A stretch of DNA of 44,835 nt from JAQAZP01 sp965531145 (GCA_965531145.1 CBESOE010000022.1:1-44835), one strand, 5' to 3'; counted from the first letter of the stretch, positions 1 to 8,551 are shown. Made by a program: numbers and translations. Notes: generated by a model from the sequence alone, not told the origin.

Positions 1-33
1 GTACTGAAGGCCATCCAGGACGTGAGGAGATAG
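1..33 (+). CDS. C-terminal tail of upstream gene, probably QmoA (partial)
   Basis: The first 33 bases read in frame as a ten-residue tail (VLKAIQDVRR) ending at TAG, and the next gene starts two bases later. The tight spacing and the downstream qmoB-qmoC order suggest the end of qmoA, the HdrA-like flavoprotein subunit of the quinone-interacting membrane-bound oxidoreductase. Ten residues are too few to recognise the protein, so the identity rests on gene order alone. Confidence 0.5.
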   Translation, partial: VLKAIQDVRR

Positions 34-35
34 CC

Positions 36-2291
36 GTGGAAGAGAAACTCGGAGTGTTCATCTGCAGCGGATACGGCATCGGCGAAGCGCTTGATGTGGA
101 AGCCCTGCAGAAAGTGGCCACCGGCGAATACAAGGCCGCTGTGTGCGAAATCGTAGACTCCTGCGCCGGTGACGACCTGCAGAAATTGCGGGACACCGCT
201 GCCGAGCAGCAGTTGACCCATCTGGTGATCGCCGGCCCCTCGAGTCGGTTTTACGCTGCCGGCGACCTGCCGGAGGCCATGGTGGTGGAGACGGTCAACC
301 TGCTGGAGTGGGTGGTGCTGACCCATCCCGCTGATGATGAGGATACCCAGGCCATGGCGGAGGACTACCTCCGCATGGGTATCGTCCGGGCCAGGAAAAC
401 AACCGCCGCCACATTGTTCGAAGAGCACACCGGCCTCTGCAAGACGATCATGGTGGTGGGCGGCGGCATTGCCGGTCTCACCGCCGCCAAAGAATCTGCC
501 GATGCAGGCTACCAGGTGGTACTGGTGGAAAAGGAAAAGGAACTTGGCGGCTACATGAAGAAGCTGCACCGCTCCATTCCCACCCGTCCGCCGTACCGCG
601 ATCTGGAGGAGACCGGGATCGAGGCGCTGATCGAGGCGGTCACTGCTCATCCGGAGATCACCGTGCACACCGGTACCGTGATCAAGGAAACCCAGGGCGG
701 GCCAGGGCTGTTCAAGGTCACCCTGGAAGGTGATGGCGCCGGCGCCGGGACCCTGGATGTGGGCACCTTTGTGCAGGCCACCGGTTTTCGGCCCGCCGAA
801 CCGGAATATTTCGAACACCTTGGCTACGGGAAAATCGCCAACGTGGTGACCAATCACCAGTTGGAGCAGATGGCGGCCAACGGGGGGATCAAGCGGCCTT
901 CCGACGGCGCTCCGGCGAAAAACGTCGCCTTTGTCCAGTGCGGCGATTCAAGAAATCCCGAAACCTTCTCCTACGCCTCGGCGATCATGTCACTCAATGC
1001 TCTGAAACAGGCGCTCTATGTGCGGGAGCAGGGAGAGGATGCCAAGGCGTACGTCTTCTTTGAGCACATGCGAACCCCCGGGCAGCTGGAAGATTTCTAC
1101 CGCCAGGTCCAGGAAAACCCCGGGGTTTTCATCACCCGCGGATCGGTGGAGTCGGTTGAGGAGAAGAACGGCGTTCTGTCCCTGCAGGTCAAGGACACCA
1201 TGATCGCCGAGGAGATAACCGTTGACGTGGACCTGGTGGTGCTCAACTCCGGCATGGTGCCGGTGGCCGCCGATGGCGAGGCGATCCGCAAACTGGAAGA
1301 CTCCAAGGCCATCGTGGCCAAGGGCCCGGAGGATGCCAAGTACGATGATTCGGTGAAGCGGGTGGCTGAGCTGGCGTGCCATGAAGGCACGGCAATTCTC
1401 AACCTCAACTACCGCCAGGGCCCGGACATGCCGGCGTTGAAACACGGTTATCCCGATTCGCACTTTATCTGTTTCCCCTACGAGACCCGGCGCACCGGCG
1501 TTTACGCCGCTGGTACCGTTCGCTCACCGATGAACGGCAACAGCGCCGCAGAGGACGGCATGGGCGCGGCGCTGAAGGCGATCCAGGCCGTGGAAATGCT
1601 GTCCCGCGGCGAGACGGTCCACCCCCGGGCCGGCGATGTTTCCTTCCCGCACTTCTCCCTCGAGCGCTGCACCCAGTGCAAGCGTTGCACCGAAGAATGT
1701 CCTTTCGGTGCCATCAACGAGGATGCCAAGGGCACACCGGAATACAACGTGACCCGCTGCCGGCGGTGCGGCATCTGTCTCGGCGCCTGTCCGGAACGGA
1801 TCATCAACTTCCCCGACTACGGCGTGGTGCCGGTGGCCGAGATGATCAAGGCGGTGGAGGTGCCCGACGAATACGAGGAAAAACCGCGGGTGCTGGTGCT
1901 GGCTTGCGAGAACGATGCCGTGCCCGCGTTGGAACGGGCGGCCCAGCACGGCCTGTCCTACAGCGGGCACGTCCGTATCATCCCGGTGCGCTGCCTCGGC
2001 AGCTGCAACGTGGTCTGGATCAAGGAAGCCATCTCCGTGGGGTTCGACGGGGTGCTGTTGCTCGGTTGCAAGTGGGGTGACGACTACCAGTGCCACTACA
2101 TCAAGGGCAGCGAGCTGATGAACACCCGGGGTGACAACATCAAGGAAACCCTGCAGCAGATGTCGATGGAAAACGAGCGCGTCCAGCTGCACCAGATCGA
2201 GATCACCGACTACCGGAAATCGGTGCAGATCATCGAGGAGTTCATGGTGATGATCGAAGAGGTCGGCATGAACCCCTTCAAGGGCATGTAA
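36..2291 (+). CDS. qmoB: QmoB, HdrA/MvhD-like subunit of the Qmo complex
   Basis: This is a 751-residue flavin and iron-sulfur protein of the Qmo complex, which is known to pass electrons between the quinone pool and APS reductase on the cytoplasmic side of the membrane. Seen in the sequence: an HdrA-like FAD-binding motif GGGIAGLTAA near residues 142-151, two ferredoxin-type [4Fe-4S] motifs (CTQCKRCTEECP from residue 545, then CRRCGICLGACP), and a C-terminal MvhD-like domain with scattered cysteines (RCLGSCNVVW, LLGCKWGDDYQC). The start is GTG, two bases after the preceding stop. qmoC follows with one base between the stop and its ATG, so the genes are surely cotranscribed. The MvhD fusion and the neighbouring qmoC separate it from ordinary HdrA. 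Confidence 0.93.
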   Translation: MEEKLGVFICSGYGIGEALDVEALQKVATGEYKAAVCEIVDSCAGDDLQKLRDTAAEQQLTHLVIAGPSSRFYAAGDLPEAMVVETVNLLEWVVLTHPADDEDTQAMAEDYLRMGIVRARKTTAATLFEEHTGLCKTIMVVGGGIAGLTAAKESADAGYQVVLVEKEKELGGYMKKLHRSIPTRPPYRDLEETGIEALIEAVTAHPEITVHTGTVIKETQGGPGLFKVTLEGDGAGAGTLDVGTFVQATGFRPAEPEYFEHLGYGKIANVVTNHQLEQMAANGGIKRPSDGAPAKNVAFVQCGDSRNPETFSYASAIMSLNALKQALYVREQGEDAKAYVFFEHMRTPGQLEDFYRQVQENPGVFITRGSVESVEEKNGVLSLQVKDTMIAEEITVDVDLVVLNSGMVPVAADGEAIRKLEDSKAIVAKGPEDAKYDDSVKRVAELACHEGTAILNLNYRQGPDMPALKHGYPDSHFICFPYETRRTGVYAAGTVRSPMNGNSAAEDGMGAALKAIQAVEMLSRGETVHPRAGDVSFPHFSLERCTQCKRCTEECPFGAINEDAKGTPEYNVTRCRRCGICLGACPERIINFPDYGVVPVAEMIKAVEVPDEYEEKPRVLVLACENDAVPALERAAQHGLSYSGHVRIIPVRCLGSCNVVWIKEAISVGFDGVLLLGCKWGDDYQCHYIKGSELMNTRGDNIKETLQQMSMENERVQLHQIEITDYRKSVQIIEEFMVMIEEVGMNPFKGM

Positions 2292-2292
2292 G

Positions 2293-3408
2293 ATGAGCAC
2301 CACTGTGGACCTTCAGTTTGCCAAAGACGTGGTAAGCGCCGGCGGCGCGGACGTGATGAAGTGCTACCAGTGTGCCACCTGTTCGGCCGTCTGCGAATTG
2401 GCGCCGGTGGACAAACCCTTCCCGCGCAAGGAGATGATCTGGGCCCAGTGGGGGCTGCGGGAACGGTTGATGGGCGACCCCGATGTCTGGCTCTGCCACC
2501 AGTGCAACGACTGCACCGTGCACTGTCCGCGGGGGGCCAAACCGGCCGACGTGATGTCGGCCGTGCGGCAGCTGACCATCGAGCACTATGCCGTACCGAA
2601 GGTATTGGCCCGCATGGTGGCCAAACCAGGCCTCTGGCCGGTGATGCTGGCCATCCCGGCCGTGGTCATTGCCGTGATTCTCGGCCTGTTGTTCGCCGGA
2701 GGTGTGATCAAACTTGGCGGCCACGAGGTGGAATACGCCAAAATGTTCCCCCACGCCTGGCTCAACGGTATTTTCACCATGTTCTTCTTCATCGCCGTCG
2801 GCACGCTGATTGCCGGCTTGCGGAGATTCTGGAAAGACATGGACCAATTGGCGCCGCCCTCCGGGGCTGCGCGCAAGGGGCTGATCGGTTCGCTGATCAG
2901 CGTGTTGCTGGAGTTCACCGCCCACAGCCGCTTCGGCAAGTGTACCGATGACCGCTACCGCAAGCTGGCCCACCTGGGCGTGGTCTTTGGCTTCGCCGGT
3001 TTGCTGCTGGTCACCGTTGTGGCCATCGTTTACATTCTGATGCACTTGCCCTATCCCATGGCCCAGACAAACCCGTTCAAGATCCTCGGCAACCTCAGCG
3101 CCCTGGCCATGTTCGGAGGGTTGCTGGTGCTGATCTTCAAGCGACTGGAAAAGCGTGAAACGGCACGGGGCAGCAGCTACTTCGACTGGTCGTTCCTGGT
3201 CCTGCTGCTGCTGGTGGTGCTCACCGGCGTGCTCACCGAAGTGGCCCGCCTGGTGGGGAGCCCGGCATTTGCGTATCCCGTCTATTACATCCATCTCATC
3301 ATGATCTGGTCGCTGTTTGTCTACGCACCCTATTCGAAAATGGCTCACCTGGCGTACCGGCTCACCGCGTTGCTGCACGCCCGGGTAAACGGCAGGGAGG
3401 GGGTCTGA
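2293..3408 (+). CDS. qmoC: QmoC, membrane cytochrome b / iron-sulfur subunit
   Basis: This 371-residue protein is the membrane anchor of the Qmo complex. It combines an HdrC-like N-terminal iron-sulfur domain with an HdrE/NarI-like quinone-reactive b-type cytochrome domain. The N-terminal half shows CYQCATCSAVCE and CHQCNDCTVHCP, two [4Fe-4S] cysteine sets within about residues 25-78. The remainder has about six hydrophobic helices, for example around residues 113-137, 155-175, 225-250 and 295-320. The ATG lies one base past the qmoB stop, which implies translational coupling. Family knowledge places it between menaquinone and the QmoAB/AprAB electron path. Confidence 0.94.
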   Translation: MSTTVDLQFAKDVVSAGGADVMKCYQCATCSAVCELAPVDKPFPRKEMIWAQWGLRERLMGDPDVWLCHQCNDCTVHCPRGAKPADVMSAVRQLTIEHYAVPKVLARMVAKPGLWPVMLAIPAVVIAVILGLLFAGGVIKLGGHEVEYAKMFPHAWLNGIFTMFFFIAVGTLIAGLRRFWKDMDQLAPPSGAARKGLIGSLISVLLEFTAHSRFGKCTDDRYRKLAHLGVVFGFAGLLLVTVVAIVYILMHLPYPMAQTNPFKILGNLSALAMFGGLLVLIFKRLEKRETARGSSYFDWSFLVLLLLVVLTGVLTEVARLVGSPAFAYPVYYIHLIMIWSLFVYAPYSKMAHLAYRLTALLHARVNGREGV

Positions 3409-3423
3409 GGACCCGTACCGGCG

Positions 3424-5178
3424 ATGAAGAACAGTACCCAGGTTGAACAACTGAGAGTCCTGGAGAAGCAACTGCAGGACTCCTACCCCTCCCGCTCGCT
3501 CTGGGCCGGACTGGCCGACGTGATTCCCGATGCCATGTTCGTCATGGACGAGGACCGCCGGATAATCTACTGGAGCGGCCGGGCCGAGGAGATGACCGGT
3601 TTCACTCCCGGTGACGTGCTGGGCAAGAATTGCTGTGCCGACGAACGGTGCAACAACTGCGCCAAGGGCTGTCCGCTGTTCCAGGAAGGGGAGATGGACA
3701 ACCTGGAAGGCATCTTCGCCACCAAGGACGGGCGGGTGATCCCGGTACTGAAGAACGGGCTGCTGTTCCGCAACCGCCGGGGCCGAATCCTCGGTGCGGT
3801 TGAGACCATCCGTGATATCTCCATCGAGGAGCAGACCAGCCAGGCCCTGGCCCGGGAGCAGGTCCGTTTCGATTCACAAAAACGGTTGCTGGAGTCGGTG
3901 ATCGGCGCGGTGTCCGAAGGGGCGGTGGCCATCGATCGCGAGCTGCAGATCATCAGCTTTTCCCGGCAGGCCGCGGAAATCACCGGGGTGGCCGTGGAGG
4001 ACGCCATCGGCGCCAAATGCTGCGATATTCTCAAGAATCCGCTCTGCGAGGAGCAGTGCCCGATGCAGCACCTGGCCGACCACCGGACCAGGCAGCCCGG
4101 GCTGCCCACACGGATCAGCGGCGCCGGCGGTGACAGCATCCCGGTGACCGAATCGGTGGTGCCGATCTTCATGGAAGGCAAGCTCAGCGGCGGGATCATC
4201 ATCCTGCGTGATATGAGGGCCGAAGAAAAACTTGCTCTGGAACAGATGCGCAGCGGTCAGCTGGACGAGATGATCGGCCGCTCCAGCGCCATGCAGAATA
4301 TCTTTTACCTCATCGACCGGCTGGCCGAGATCGATACCCCGGTCTGCCTGGTGGGCGAGGCCGGCACCGGACGGGATATTGTGGCCCGGACCCTGCATCG
4401 CAAAAGTGTTCGCTCAGAGGGGCAGTTGCGCAGCATCGACTGCGGTCTGCTCCCCGACCACCTGCTGGAAAGCGAGTTTTTTGGCCATCTCAAGGGAGCG
4501 CTCCCCGGGGCGGTGCGGGACAAGGTGGGGCAGCTTGAGCTGGCGCACCGCGGGACGCTTTATGTGGCCCAGGTGGAAAAGCTCCCTCTGGCCCTGCAGA
4601 AGAAACTGGTCCAGTTTCTCGCCAATGGGAAATTCAAGAAGGTCGGCGGCAAGACCAGCATCGAAAGCGATGTGCGGATGATCTGTGCCTTCAGCGATGA
4701 TTTCGAATCGCTGGTGGAAGAGGGGAGTATCACCAGAGAGCTCTACGATGCCGTCTGCGGCATCGTGATCAAGATTCCACCGCTGCGTGACCGGCGCCTG
4801 GATATCGAACTGCTGGTGGTCCACTTCCTCAAGGGCCAGGATGTATCCGGCATGGGTGAAATCCAGACGAAAAAGATATCCGCCGGCGCCCTCCGCGCGC
4901 TGGTCCGCTACCCCTGGCCCGGCAACGTTCGGGAGTTGAGGAATGTGCTGGACTACGCGGTGTCGGTCTGCTCTGGGACCACGATTAATCTCAACGACCT
5001 TCCGCCGGAGATCATCAGCTCCCTGGTACCCAGCGATGATTCCGGAGAGGATGACGAGCGCACCCGGATCCTTCGAGCCCTGGAGGAGACTCACTGGCGC
5101 CGTTCAGAGGCTGCCCAGGCCCTGGGAATGGACCGTTCCACCCTCTGGAGGAAGATGAAATCTTTCGGTTTGTGCTGA
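3424..5178 (+). CDS. PAS-PAS-AAA(sigma-54 type)-Fis regulator with degenerate ATPase motifs
   Basis: This 584-residue NtrC-type regulator begins 16 bases after qmoC and is probably cotranscribed with it. Two PAS domains occupy about residues 20-140 and 150-265; each carries a cysteine cluster (GKNCCADERCNNCAKGCP; CCDILKNPLCEEQCP). An AAA+ domain spans about 280-505, and a Fis-type helix-turn-helix (RRSEAAQALGMDRSTLWRKM) ends the protein. The AAA+ domain departs from active sigma-54 activators: Walker A is GEAGTGRD (Lys to Arg, residues 311-318), the GAFTGA loop is GALPGA (358-363), the Walker B Asp-Glu pair is Ala-Gln (GTLYVAQV, 377-384), and the LYYRL arginine-finger segment is LYDAV. I infer that it binds DNA but probably cannot remodel sigma-54 holoenzyme. 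Its position suggests control of the sulfur genes. The fold is certain; the loss of activity and the target are inferred. Confidence 0.88.
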   Translation: MKNSTQVEQLRVLEKQLQDSYPSRSLWAGLADVIPDAMFVMDEDRRIIYWSGRAEEMTGFTPGDVLGKNCCADERCNNCAKGCPLFQEGEMDNLEGIFATKDGRVIPVLKNGLLFRNRRGRILGAVETIRDISIEEQTSQALAREQVRFDSQKRLLESVIGAVSEGAVAIDRELQIISFSRQAAEITGVAVEDAIGAKCCDILKNPLCEEQCPMQHLADHRTRQPGLPTRISGAGGDSIPVTESVVPIFMEGKLSGGIIILRDMRAEEKLALEQMRSGQLDEMIGRSSAMQNIFYLIDRLAEIDTPVCLVGEAGTGRDIVARTLHRKSVRSEGQLRSIDCGLLPDHLLESEFFGHLKGALPGAVRDKVGQLELAHRGTLYVAQVEKLPLALQKKLVQFLANGKFKKVGGKTSIESDVRMICAFSDDFESLVEEGSITRELYDAVCGIVIKIPPLRDRRLDIELLVVHFLKGQDVSGMGEIQTKKISAGALRALVRYPWPGNVRELRNVLDYAVSVCSGTTINLNDLPPEIISSLVPSDDSGEDDERTRILRALEETHWRRSEAAQALGMDRSTLWRKMKSFGLC

Positions 5179-5245
5179 CCAGATACCCGTTCGAGGGCCG
5201 TTGACCGGTTTCTTTCTCGCCAGGACCCATTCCAAAGCCATTTAT

Positions 5246-5400
5246 CCGCTGGTAAGCAACGCGATGTTGCATTTTATATCTACCGCTGGCCTGTTTTGTC
5301 GAAACCGTCTATGAGATTGTAATTAAACGATATATATCTGTTTGATGTCCACATCGCGGCCCGTATCCAACAATATATGCAACAGACTATTCACCGCTGG
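5246..5400 (+). repeat. Three CCGCTGG direct repeats upstream of the dsrC promoter
   Basis: Copies of CCGCTGG begin at 5246, 5283 and 5394. The last two extend to ACCGCTGGCC, and the third ends 11 bases before the -35 hexamer. The start-to-start distances are 37 and 111 (three times 37) bases. They could be binding sites for a regulator such as the adjacent Fis-type protein; chance cannot be excluded. Confidence 0.35.
5256..5270. repeat. Inverted repeat GCAAC-N5-GTTGC
   Basis: GCAAC (5256-5260) and GTTGC (5266-5270) flank a five-base loop and are followed by ATTTTATATC. It could be a weak terminator for the qmo-regulator transcript, 78 bases past the regulator stop, or an operator half-site pair. 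The short stem makes either reading tentative. Confidence 0.3.
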
Positions 5401-5411
5401 CCCTGAAGCGC

Positions 5412-5440
5412 TTGACAGGCATCTGCGCTTGGAGTATAAA
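5412..5440 (+). promoter_or_regulatory. Sigma-70-type promoter of dsrC-dsrABD
   Basis: TTGACA (5412-5417) and TATAAA (5435-5440) are separated by exactly 17 bases. Transcription would start near 5447 and leave a leader of about 97 bases before the dsrC ATG. The near-consensus hexamers suggest strong housekeeping-type expression, as expected for an abundant sulfite reductase system. Confidence 0.7.
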
Positions 5441-5543
5441 CGGTCTCCGTAGAGTCGTATTTTCATGTACCGTGTATAGGACTCGGGCATTCTACCAATT
5501 TTATGGTTTGGCGCTGTGGGCGCTCATCAAAAGGAGTTTTTTA

Positions 5544-5861
5544 ATGCCAGTTTTTGAATTCGATGGACATGAGATCGATGTCGACGAGGACGGGTTCATC
5601 CAGAATCCCGACGTCTGGAACGACGACATCGCCGCGGCGCTGGCCAAGACCGAGGGTGTCGATGATCTGACCGAAGACCACTGGAAGCTGGTCCGCTATC
5701 TTCGGGATTACTACCTGCAGTTCGGTATCGCCCCCATGATCCGCAAGCTCTGCAAGGCCACCGGTTTCTCGCTGAAAACCGTGTACGAGCTGTTTCCCAG
5801 CGGACCGGCAAAGGGTGCCTGCAAGGTGGCCGGGCTGCCCAAGCCCACCGGCTGTGTGTAA
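5544..5861 (+). CDS. dsrC: DsrC, sulfur carrier protein of dissimilatory sulfite reduction
   Basis: DsrC (105 residues, TusE/DsrC family) accepts sulfur from DsrAB as a trisulfide between its two C-terminal cysteines, which the membrane complex DsrMKJOP then reduces. The sequence has the family's start (PVFEFDGHEIDVDEDGFI) and the full C-terminal arm GACKVAGLPKPTGCV with Cys93 and Cys104, so it is a true two-cysteine DsrC rather than a TusE or RspA paralogue. The ATG at 5544 has AAGGAG seven bases upstream; the longer upstream frame does not match the family. It is the first gene after the promoter and sits directly before dsrA, an arrangement that would make carrier and enzyme from one transcript. 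Confidence 0.95.
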   Translation: MPVFEFDGHEIDVDEDGFIQNPDVWNDDIAAALAKTEGVDDLTEDHWKLVRYLRDYYLQFGIAPMIRKLCKATGFSLKTVYELFPSGPAKGACKVAGLPKPTGCV

Positions 5862-5921
5862 GCGGCAATCAGGTGTTTGACGCATTCCCGAAGATGAGAG
5901 AAAACCGAGAAGGGAGTTGTG

Positions 5922-7151
5922 ATGGCTGAACCGAAGAAATACGACACCCCCTTGCTGGATGAGCTTGAAAAGGGTGCCTTTCCCAGCTTCGTGACCGAGA
6001 TCAAAAGGATGGCCGAGCGTAAGCCCATGGCCGCCGACCTGCTGGGTCAGCTGGAGAAATCGTATCGCGACAAAATCGGCTACTGGAAGCACGGCGGCCT
6101 GGTTGGCGTGATGGGCTACGGCGGCGGCGTGATCGGCCGGTATTCCGCCCAGAACGAGGAATTCCCCGAGGTGTCGCACTTCCACACCATCCGGGTCAAC
6201 CAGCCTTCCGGCTGGTTCTACAGCACCGAAAAGCTGCGCCTGCTGTGCGACATCTGGGACCGCCACGGTTCCGGGCTGACCAACATGCACGGTTCAACCG
6301 GTGACATCGTCTTCCTCGGCACCCGCACCGAAGAGCTGGAGCCGATCTTCTCCGAACTGACCCAAAACGGCTTCGACCTCGGCGGTTCCGGGTCCTGCAT
6401 GCGGACCCCCAGCTGCTGCGTGGGACCGGGCCGTTGCGAGTGGGCGCTCTACGACACCCTGGCCCTGACCTACCAGCTGACCATGGATTTCCAGGACGAG
6501 ATGCACCGTCCGCCCTTCCCCTACAAGTTCAAGTTCAAGATGGCCGGTTGTCCCAATGACTGCGTGGCTTCCATCGCCCGCGCCGACATGTCGATCATCG
6601 GCACCTGGCGTGACAAGATCAAGATCGATGCCGCCGCCCTGAAGAGCGAGTACATCGACAAGGGCAAGGACATCCAGAGCGAAGTCGTTGATATGTGTCC
6701 CACGGGCTGCATGAAGTTTGACGGCGAGAATCTGGATATCGACAACGCCAACTGCACCAAGTGCATGCACTGTATCAACGTGCTGCACCACGCACTGGCC
6801 CCCGGCGATGATCGCGGCGCCTGCATCCTGGTCGGCTCCAAGGCCCCCATCGTCGAGGGCGCGCTGCTCTCTTCGGTGATCGTGCCCTTCATCAAGCTGG
6901 AAACGCCCAAGGAAGGCGAGGATCCGTACCCCGAGCTGATGGAACTCATCGAGAAAATGTGGGACTTCTGGGGTGAGAATGGCAAGAACCGTGAGCGGAT
7001 CGGTGAAATGATCCAGCGGATCGGCCTGGGGAACTTCCTCGAGGAGATCGAGGTGGAACCGATTCCGGAGATGATCGTGCATCCCCGGACCAACCCCTAC
7101 ATCTTCTTCGAAGAGTACTACGAGGACGATGACGAGGACGACGAGAACTAA
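5922..7151 (+). CDS. dsrA: DsrA, dissimilatory sulfite reductase alpha subunit
   Basis: This is the alpha subunit (409 residues) of the alpha2beta2 sulfite reductase, which reduces sulfite with six electrons and loads sulfur onto DsrC. The siroheme-[4Fe-4S] cysteine region GSGSCMRTPSCCVGPGRCEW lies at about residues 155-176. CPTGC and CTKCMHC in the second half mark the inserted ferredoxin domain. The C-terminus is strongly acidic (EEYYEDDDEDDEN). The ATG at 5922 is preferred over the overlapping GTG at 5919 because it gives the family's MAEPKK-like start five bases after AGGGAG. dsrB follows after 63 bases. Confidence 0.97.
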   Translation: MAEPKKYDTPLLDELEKGAFPSFVTEIKRMAERKPMAADLLGQLEKSYRDKIGYWKHGGLVGVMGYGGGVIGRYSAQNEEFPEVSHFHTIRVNQPSGWFYSTEKLRLLCDIWDRHGSGLTNMHGSTGDIVFLGTRTEELEPIFSELTQNGFDLGGSGSCMRTPSCCVGPGRCEWALYDTLALTYQLTMDFQDEMHRPPFPYKFKFKMAGCPNDCVASIARADMSIIGTWRDKIKIDAAALKSEYIDKGKDIQSEVVDMCPTGCMKFDGENLDIDNANCTKCMHCINVLHHALAPGDDRGACILVGSKAPIVEGALLSSVIVPFIKLETPKEGEDPYPELMELIEKMWDFWGENGKNRERIGEMIQRIGLGNFLEEIEVEPIPEMIVHPRTNPYIFFEEYYEDDDEDDEN

Positions 7152-7214
7152 TCTCGTCCACCGAGATCGACTTGAATATTCTTCAGTGTCAGATAGAGCA
7201 AATGGAGGTTTTCC

Positions 7215-8297
7215 ATGGCTGACGAACCCGCCAAAAAAATTACCGATATCGGACCGCCGCACTACAGCGAGATGCTGCCGCCGATGATCAAAGAAAACCT
7301 GGGCAAGTGGAAGGATCACGAGATCGTCACCCCGGGCATCATGTATCACGTGGCCGAATCCGGCGCCAAGCTGTACACCGTGCGCGTGGCTTCCCCGCGG
7401 CTCCTTTCCGTGGACCGGATCACGGACATCTGCGACCTGGCCGACAAATACTGCGGAGGCTTCCTGCGCTTCACCAGCCGCAACAATGTGGAGTTCCTGG
7501 TCAGCGACGAGTCCAAACTTCAGCCCCTGATCGACGATCTGAACAAGGATGCCTTCTTCATGATCGGCGGCATGGGCAACGGCATATCCAACATCGTTCA
7601 CACCCAGGGCTGGGTGCACTGCCACTCATCGGCCACCGATGCCTCGGGCATCGTCAAGTGCGTGATGGACGAGCTTCACGACTACTTCAGCGATACCCGG
7701 CTGCCGGGCAAGCTCCGTATCGCCCTGGCCTGCTGTCTCAATATGTGCGGTGCGGTGCACTGCTCCGACATCGCCATCCTTGGTGTGCACCGTCGCCCGC
7801 CGCGGATCGACGACAACCTGAACAAGATTTGCGAGATCCCCACCACCGTGTCTTCCTGCCCCACCGGCGCCATCCGGCCGGCCACCGTTGACGGCAAGGA
7901 GACGGTCGAGGTGGACGAGGATGCCTGCATGTTCTGCGCGAACTGCTACACCGTCTGCCCCTCGATGCCGCTCAACGACCCGTTGAACGACGGTATCTCG
8001 ATCTGGGTCGGCGGCAAGGTGTCCAACGCCAGGACCGAGCCGATGTTCTCCAAGCTGGCCATTCCCTTTATCCCCAACAATCCGCCCCGTTGGCCCGAAG
8101 TGACCGAAGCGGTGAAGAACATCATCCAGGTTTACATCGACAACGCCAAACCCTATGAGCGGATGGGCGAGATGATCGAGCGGATCGGCTGGCCGAAGTT
8201 CTTCGACCTGACCGGTATCGAGTTCACCAAGTATCACATCGATGATTTCAAACATGCCGGGACGACCTACAAGACGTCCACGCACCTGAGATACTAG
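7215..8297 (+). CDS. dsrB: DsrB, dissimilatory sulfite reductase beta subunit
   Basis: This is the beta subunit (360 residues), which carries the catalytically active siroheme in the DsrAB heterotetramer. Cysteine sets typical of the family are present: HCHSSATDASGIVKC near residues 135-150, ACCLNMCGAVHCSD near 175-188, SCPTG, and CMFCANCYTVCP, which marks the ferredoxin domain. GGAGG stands about ten bases before the ATG. Gene order dsrA-dsrB-dsrD is typical of reductive-type sulfite reductase clusters. Confidence 0.97.
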   Translation: MADEPAKKITDIGPPHYSEMLPPMIKENLGKWKDHEIVTPGIMYHVAESGAKLYTVRVASPRLLSVDRITDICDLADKYCGGFLRFTSRNNVEFLVSDESKLQPLIDDLNKDAFFMIGGMGNGISNIVHTQGWVHCHSSATDASGIVKCVMDELHDYFSDTRLPGKLRIALACCLNMCGAVHCSDIAILGVHRRPPRIDDNLNKICEIPTTVSSCPTGAIRPATVDGKETVEVDEDACMFCANCYTVCPSMPLNDPLNDGISIWVGGKVSNARTEPMFSKLAIPFIPNNPPRWPEVTEAVKNIIQVYIDNAKPYERMGEMIERIGWPKFFDLTGIEFTKYHIDDFKHAGTTYKTSTHLRY

Positions 8298-8308
8298 GGG
8301 GCAAGACC

Positions 8309-8551
8309 ATGGCTGATGCCAGCATCGAGCAGATTGCGGAGGCAATGTTCAAAATGGTCGAAGAGGCTGCGGGCAAGCGTAATTACAAGCCCGGCGACCT
8401 GGTCAAGGCTATGGTGACCAAATTCGACACGGACAAGAAGACCTGCAAGACTGCTCTGCGGACGCTGATGGACTCCGGCCGCTGTATATACGGATACTTC
8501 GGCGGAACTTCGGTGCAGCTGCCGCACAAAGAAGGCGCTGCGAACGACTAG
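8309..8551 (+). CDS. dsrD: DsrD, small winged-helix activator of DsrAB
   Basis: This 80-residue protein directly follows dsrB. DsrD has a winged-helix fold and has been reported as an allosteric activator of DsrAB; it is characteristic of sulfate and sulfite reducers and is generally absent from oxidative Dsr systems. Length, position and the C-terminal segment CIYGYFGGTSVQLP fit the family. A run of G sits seven bases before the ATG. The gene is followed by a strong terminator, so it is the last gene of the dsrCABD transcript. Confidence 0.93.
   Translation: MADASIEQIAEAMFKMVEEAAGKRNYKPGDLVKAMVTKFDTDKKTCKTALRTLMDSGRCIYGYFGGTSVQLPHKEGAAND

Larger units (their letters stand above)
5179..5543. 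promoter_or_regulatory. AT-rich intergenic control region upstream of dsrC
   Basis: This 365-base gap separates the regulator gene from dsrC. It is much richer in A and T than its surroundings: 5281-5340 has 23 G/C in 60. It contains three CCGCTGG direct repeats, an inverted repeat (5256-5270), the 10-base palindrome GATATATATC (5329-5338), a near-consensus sigma-70 promoter and a leader of about 97 bases. No convincing coding sequence lies in it; the reading frame open from 5412 into dsrC lacks a credible start upstream of 5544. Confidence 0.65.

Noticed and set aside
1097..2303. Long minus-strand open frames opposite qmoB
   Set aside because: They are antisense shadows of a GC-rich gene; their His/Arg/Ala-rich translations match no family.
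5412..5543. In-frame upstream extension of dsrC to 149 residues
   Set aside because: The added residues do not match DsrC, the frame overlaps the promoter, and the ATG at 5544 has an excellent AAGGAG site.
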